Source: Gammaproteobacteria bacterium (GTDB lineage Bacteria; Pseudomonadota; Gammaproteobacteria; Pseudomonadales; Azotimanducaceae). From it: a stretch of 7,335 nt of DNA. Shown here in pieces: positions 6,388 through 7,335 of this stretch. Made by a program: the position numbers and the translations under genes. The DNA lies in contig JAUILW010000154.1 in NCBI GenBank assembly GCA_030432795.1, positions 1 to 7,335 of the forward strand. Reading direction: 5' to 3'. Under the pieces are notes generated by a model. It had not been told where the DNA came from, made no database searches, and was given only the letters and a program-made list of their open reading frames with translations. The stretch's first letter is position 1, and each line of letters starts with the position of its first letter.

Positions 6388-6435
6388 TAAAATAGCGAAC
6401 TCTGATTGGCTTGTGCTCAGCATACCGCTGATAAC
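6388..6435 (+). promoter_or_regulatory. Candidate promoter region of the glycosyltransferase gene
   Basis: The 160-bp divergent gap (6296-6455) must serve both flanking genes if no readthrough occurs. On the + strand two weak candidates appear: TAAAAT at 6388-6393 (five of six matches to TATAAT, no -35 at normal spacing), and TTGGCT (6406-6411) with GATAAC (6430-6435) at 18-bp spacing. They cannot be ranked by eye. Nothing else is evident in the gap. Confidence 0.25.
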
Positions 6436-6455
6436 ACCGAACCTGGGATCGTTCC

Positions 6456-7335
6456 ATGTCGTCACCGCTCGTCACCGTGGTCTCTCCGCTCTACAACGCT
6501 GAGCGGTTCGTGCGCGCCTGCATGCGCAGCGTGTTGTCTCAGACGTATGACAACTGGCGCTATTTCGTGCTCGACAACGCGTGTACCGATCGCACGGGTG
6601 ATATCGCCCGGGAACTGGCAGCCAGTGACCCGCGCGTCACCGTGGTGCGCAATGACAGCACGGTGCCGGTGATGCAGAACCACAATCTCGCGGTGGGTCT
6701 GACGCCGCCGGAATCGAAGTACATGCGCATACTGCAGGGCGATGATGTTCTTGATCCTACCTGCCTCGAAAAGAGCGTCGCGATCGCCGAGCAGAACCCG
6801 CGTATCGGCATGGTCGGTTCTCACATCCGCTGGGGCAGTGACATCACCTCGAACGAATTCGACCATCAATGCAGTCACTTCGACGGTCGGTCCGTGGCGC
6901 GGCGCACGCTGCTTGGCGAAACCTACCCATTCCTTTCCCCTTCGGCGATCCTGTTTCGCTGGGAGGCTGTTGCGTCCCGTGTCCCTTTCTACGACGAGAG
7001 TCGCCTGCATGGAGACGTCATGGCGGCGTATGAGGTGCTGCGCGATTGGGACTTCGGCATCGTGCATGACGTACTGACCACGGTGGGCAGCAACGATGCG
7101 TCCGTGACCAGCACGGTGTCACAGTCATTCAACAAGTTGTTGGGGTCGAATCTGGATTTGCTGATGCGCTACGGAGGGGAGTTTCTCGACCCCGCTGAGA
7201 TGCAGGTGCGGGTCGAGGAGAGCCTTGCGCGTTACTACGAATTTCTTGGCTTTGCGTGGCTGGCCGGGCGCGAGGCGGCGTTCTGGCAGTATCACGAAGA
7301 TGCGCTGCGGACGGCTGGCCTGCCGCTTTCTCGAG
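6456..7335 (+). CDS. Glycosyltransferase family 2 (3' truncated by window edge)
   Basis: The frame is open from ATG 6456 to the window end, 293 residues plus one base, with no stop. GGGA at 6444-6447 lies 8 nt before the ATG. The GT-A fold is recognisable: 'VTVVSPLYNAERFV' (6-19), the nucleotide-binding 'VLDNACTDRTGDIA' (38-51) with Asp40 and Asp45 as in the common DNxSTDxT pattern, 'VPVMQNHNLAVG' (70-81), and QGDDVL (94-99) as the metal-binding DxD-type motif. A later 'LHGDVMAAYEVL' segment (184-195) sits where the catalytic-base region of family 2 enzymes is expected. No membrane segment is visible in this part, so it is probably a soluble or membrane-associated inverting transferase acting at the cytoplasmic face. 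Donor and acceptor are unknown; the cluster makes a CDP-6-deoxyhexose a reasonable guess for the donor but does not prove it. Confidence 0.9.
   Translation, partial: MSSPLVTVVSPLYNAERFVRACMRSVLSQTYDNWRYFVLDNACTDRTGDIARELAASDPRVTVVRNDSTVPVMQNHNLAVGLTPPESKYMRILQGDDVLDPTCLEKSVAIAEQNPRIGMVGSHIRWGSDITSNEFDHQCSHFDGRSVARRTLLGETYPFLSPSAILFRWEAVASRVPFYDESRLHGDVMAAYEVLRDWDFGIVHDVLTTVGSNDASVTSTVSQSFNKLLGSNLDLLMRYGGEFLDPAEMQVRVEESLARYYEFLGFAWLAGREAAFWQYHEDALRTAGLPLSR

Noticed and set aside
6462..7067. Long - strand open frame opposite the glycosyltransferase (201 codons).
   Set aside because: The + strand frame has clear family 2 glycosyltransferase motifs and is open to the window end; the antisense product is low-complexity and basic.

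Overview
The window holds one end of a surface-polysaccharide (O-antigen or exopolysaccharide type) sugar-nucleotide cluster, next to an unrelated oxidative-metabolism gene. The DNA is GC-rich (visibly about 60%), genes are tightly packed, and TTG starts appear alongside ATG. The gene types suggest a proteobacterium, plausibly a gammaproteobacterium; this is an impression from protein style, not a computed placement. No rRNA, tRNA, CRISPR array, insertion sequence or integrase is visible.

Layout. Positions 1-1056 (+) are the C-terminal part of a flavin-dependent Baeyer-Villiger-type monooxygenase whose start lies outside the window. Positions 1159-1578 (+) encode a 139-residue uncharacterised protein with one membrane helix. 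After a 134-bp gap with a perfect TATAAT -10 box, the sugar cluster begins: rfbF (1713-2483, glucose-1-phosphate cytidylyltransferase), a peptidase-like DUF2172/DUF4910 protein (2492-3796), a divergent sugar-phosphate nucleotidyltransferase (about 3780-4553) and rfbG (4636-5721, CDP-glucose 4,6-dehydratase), all on the + strand. A cupin-type 3,5-epimerase gene (5750-6295) faces them on the - strand. A 160-bp divergent gap follows, then a family 2 glycosyltransferase gene (from 6456) that runs off the right end.

How the genes work together. RfbF makes CDP-glucose from CTP and glucose-1-phosphate. RfbG converts it to CDP-4-dehydro-6-deoxy-D-glucose. The epimerase could invert C3 and/or C5 of that ketosugar, and the glycosyltransferase could add a sugar to a growing glycan. 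No 4-ketoreductase, 3-dehydratase (RfbH/DdhC type), aminotransferase or methyltransferase is present, so the final sugar cannot be named. The two least understood genes, the peptidase-like protein and the second nucleotidyltransferase, sit exactly between rfbF and rfbG, probably in one transcript. They are the best candidates for undescribed biochemistry here: a metal-hydrolase-fold protein and an extra nucleotide-sugar synthase embedded in a CDP-hexose operon.
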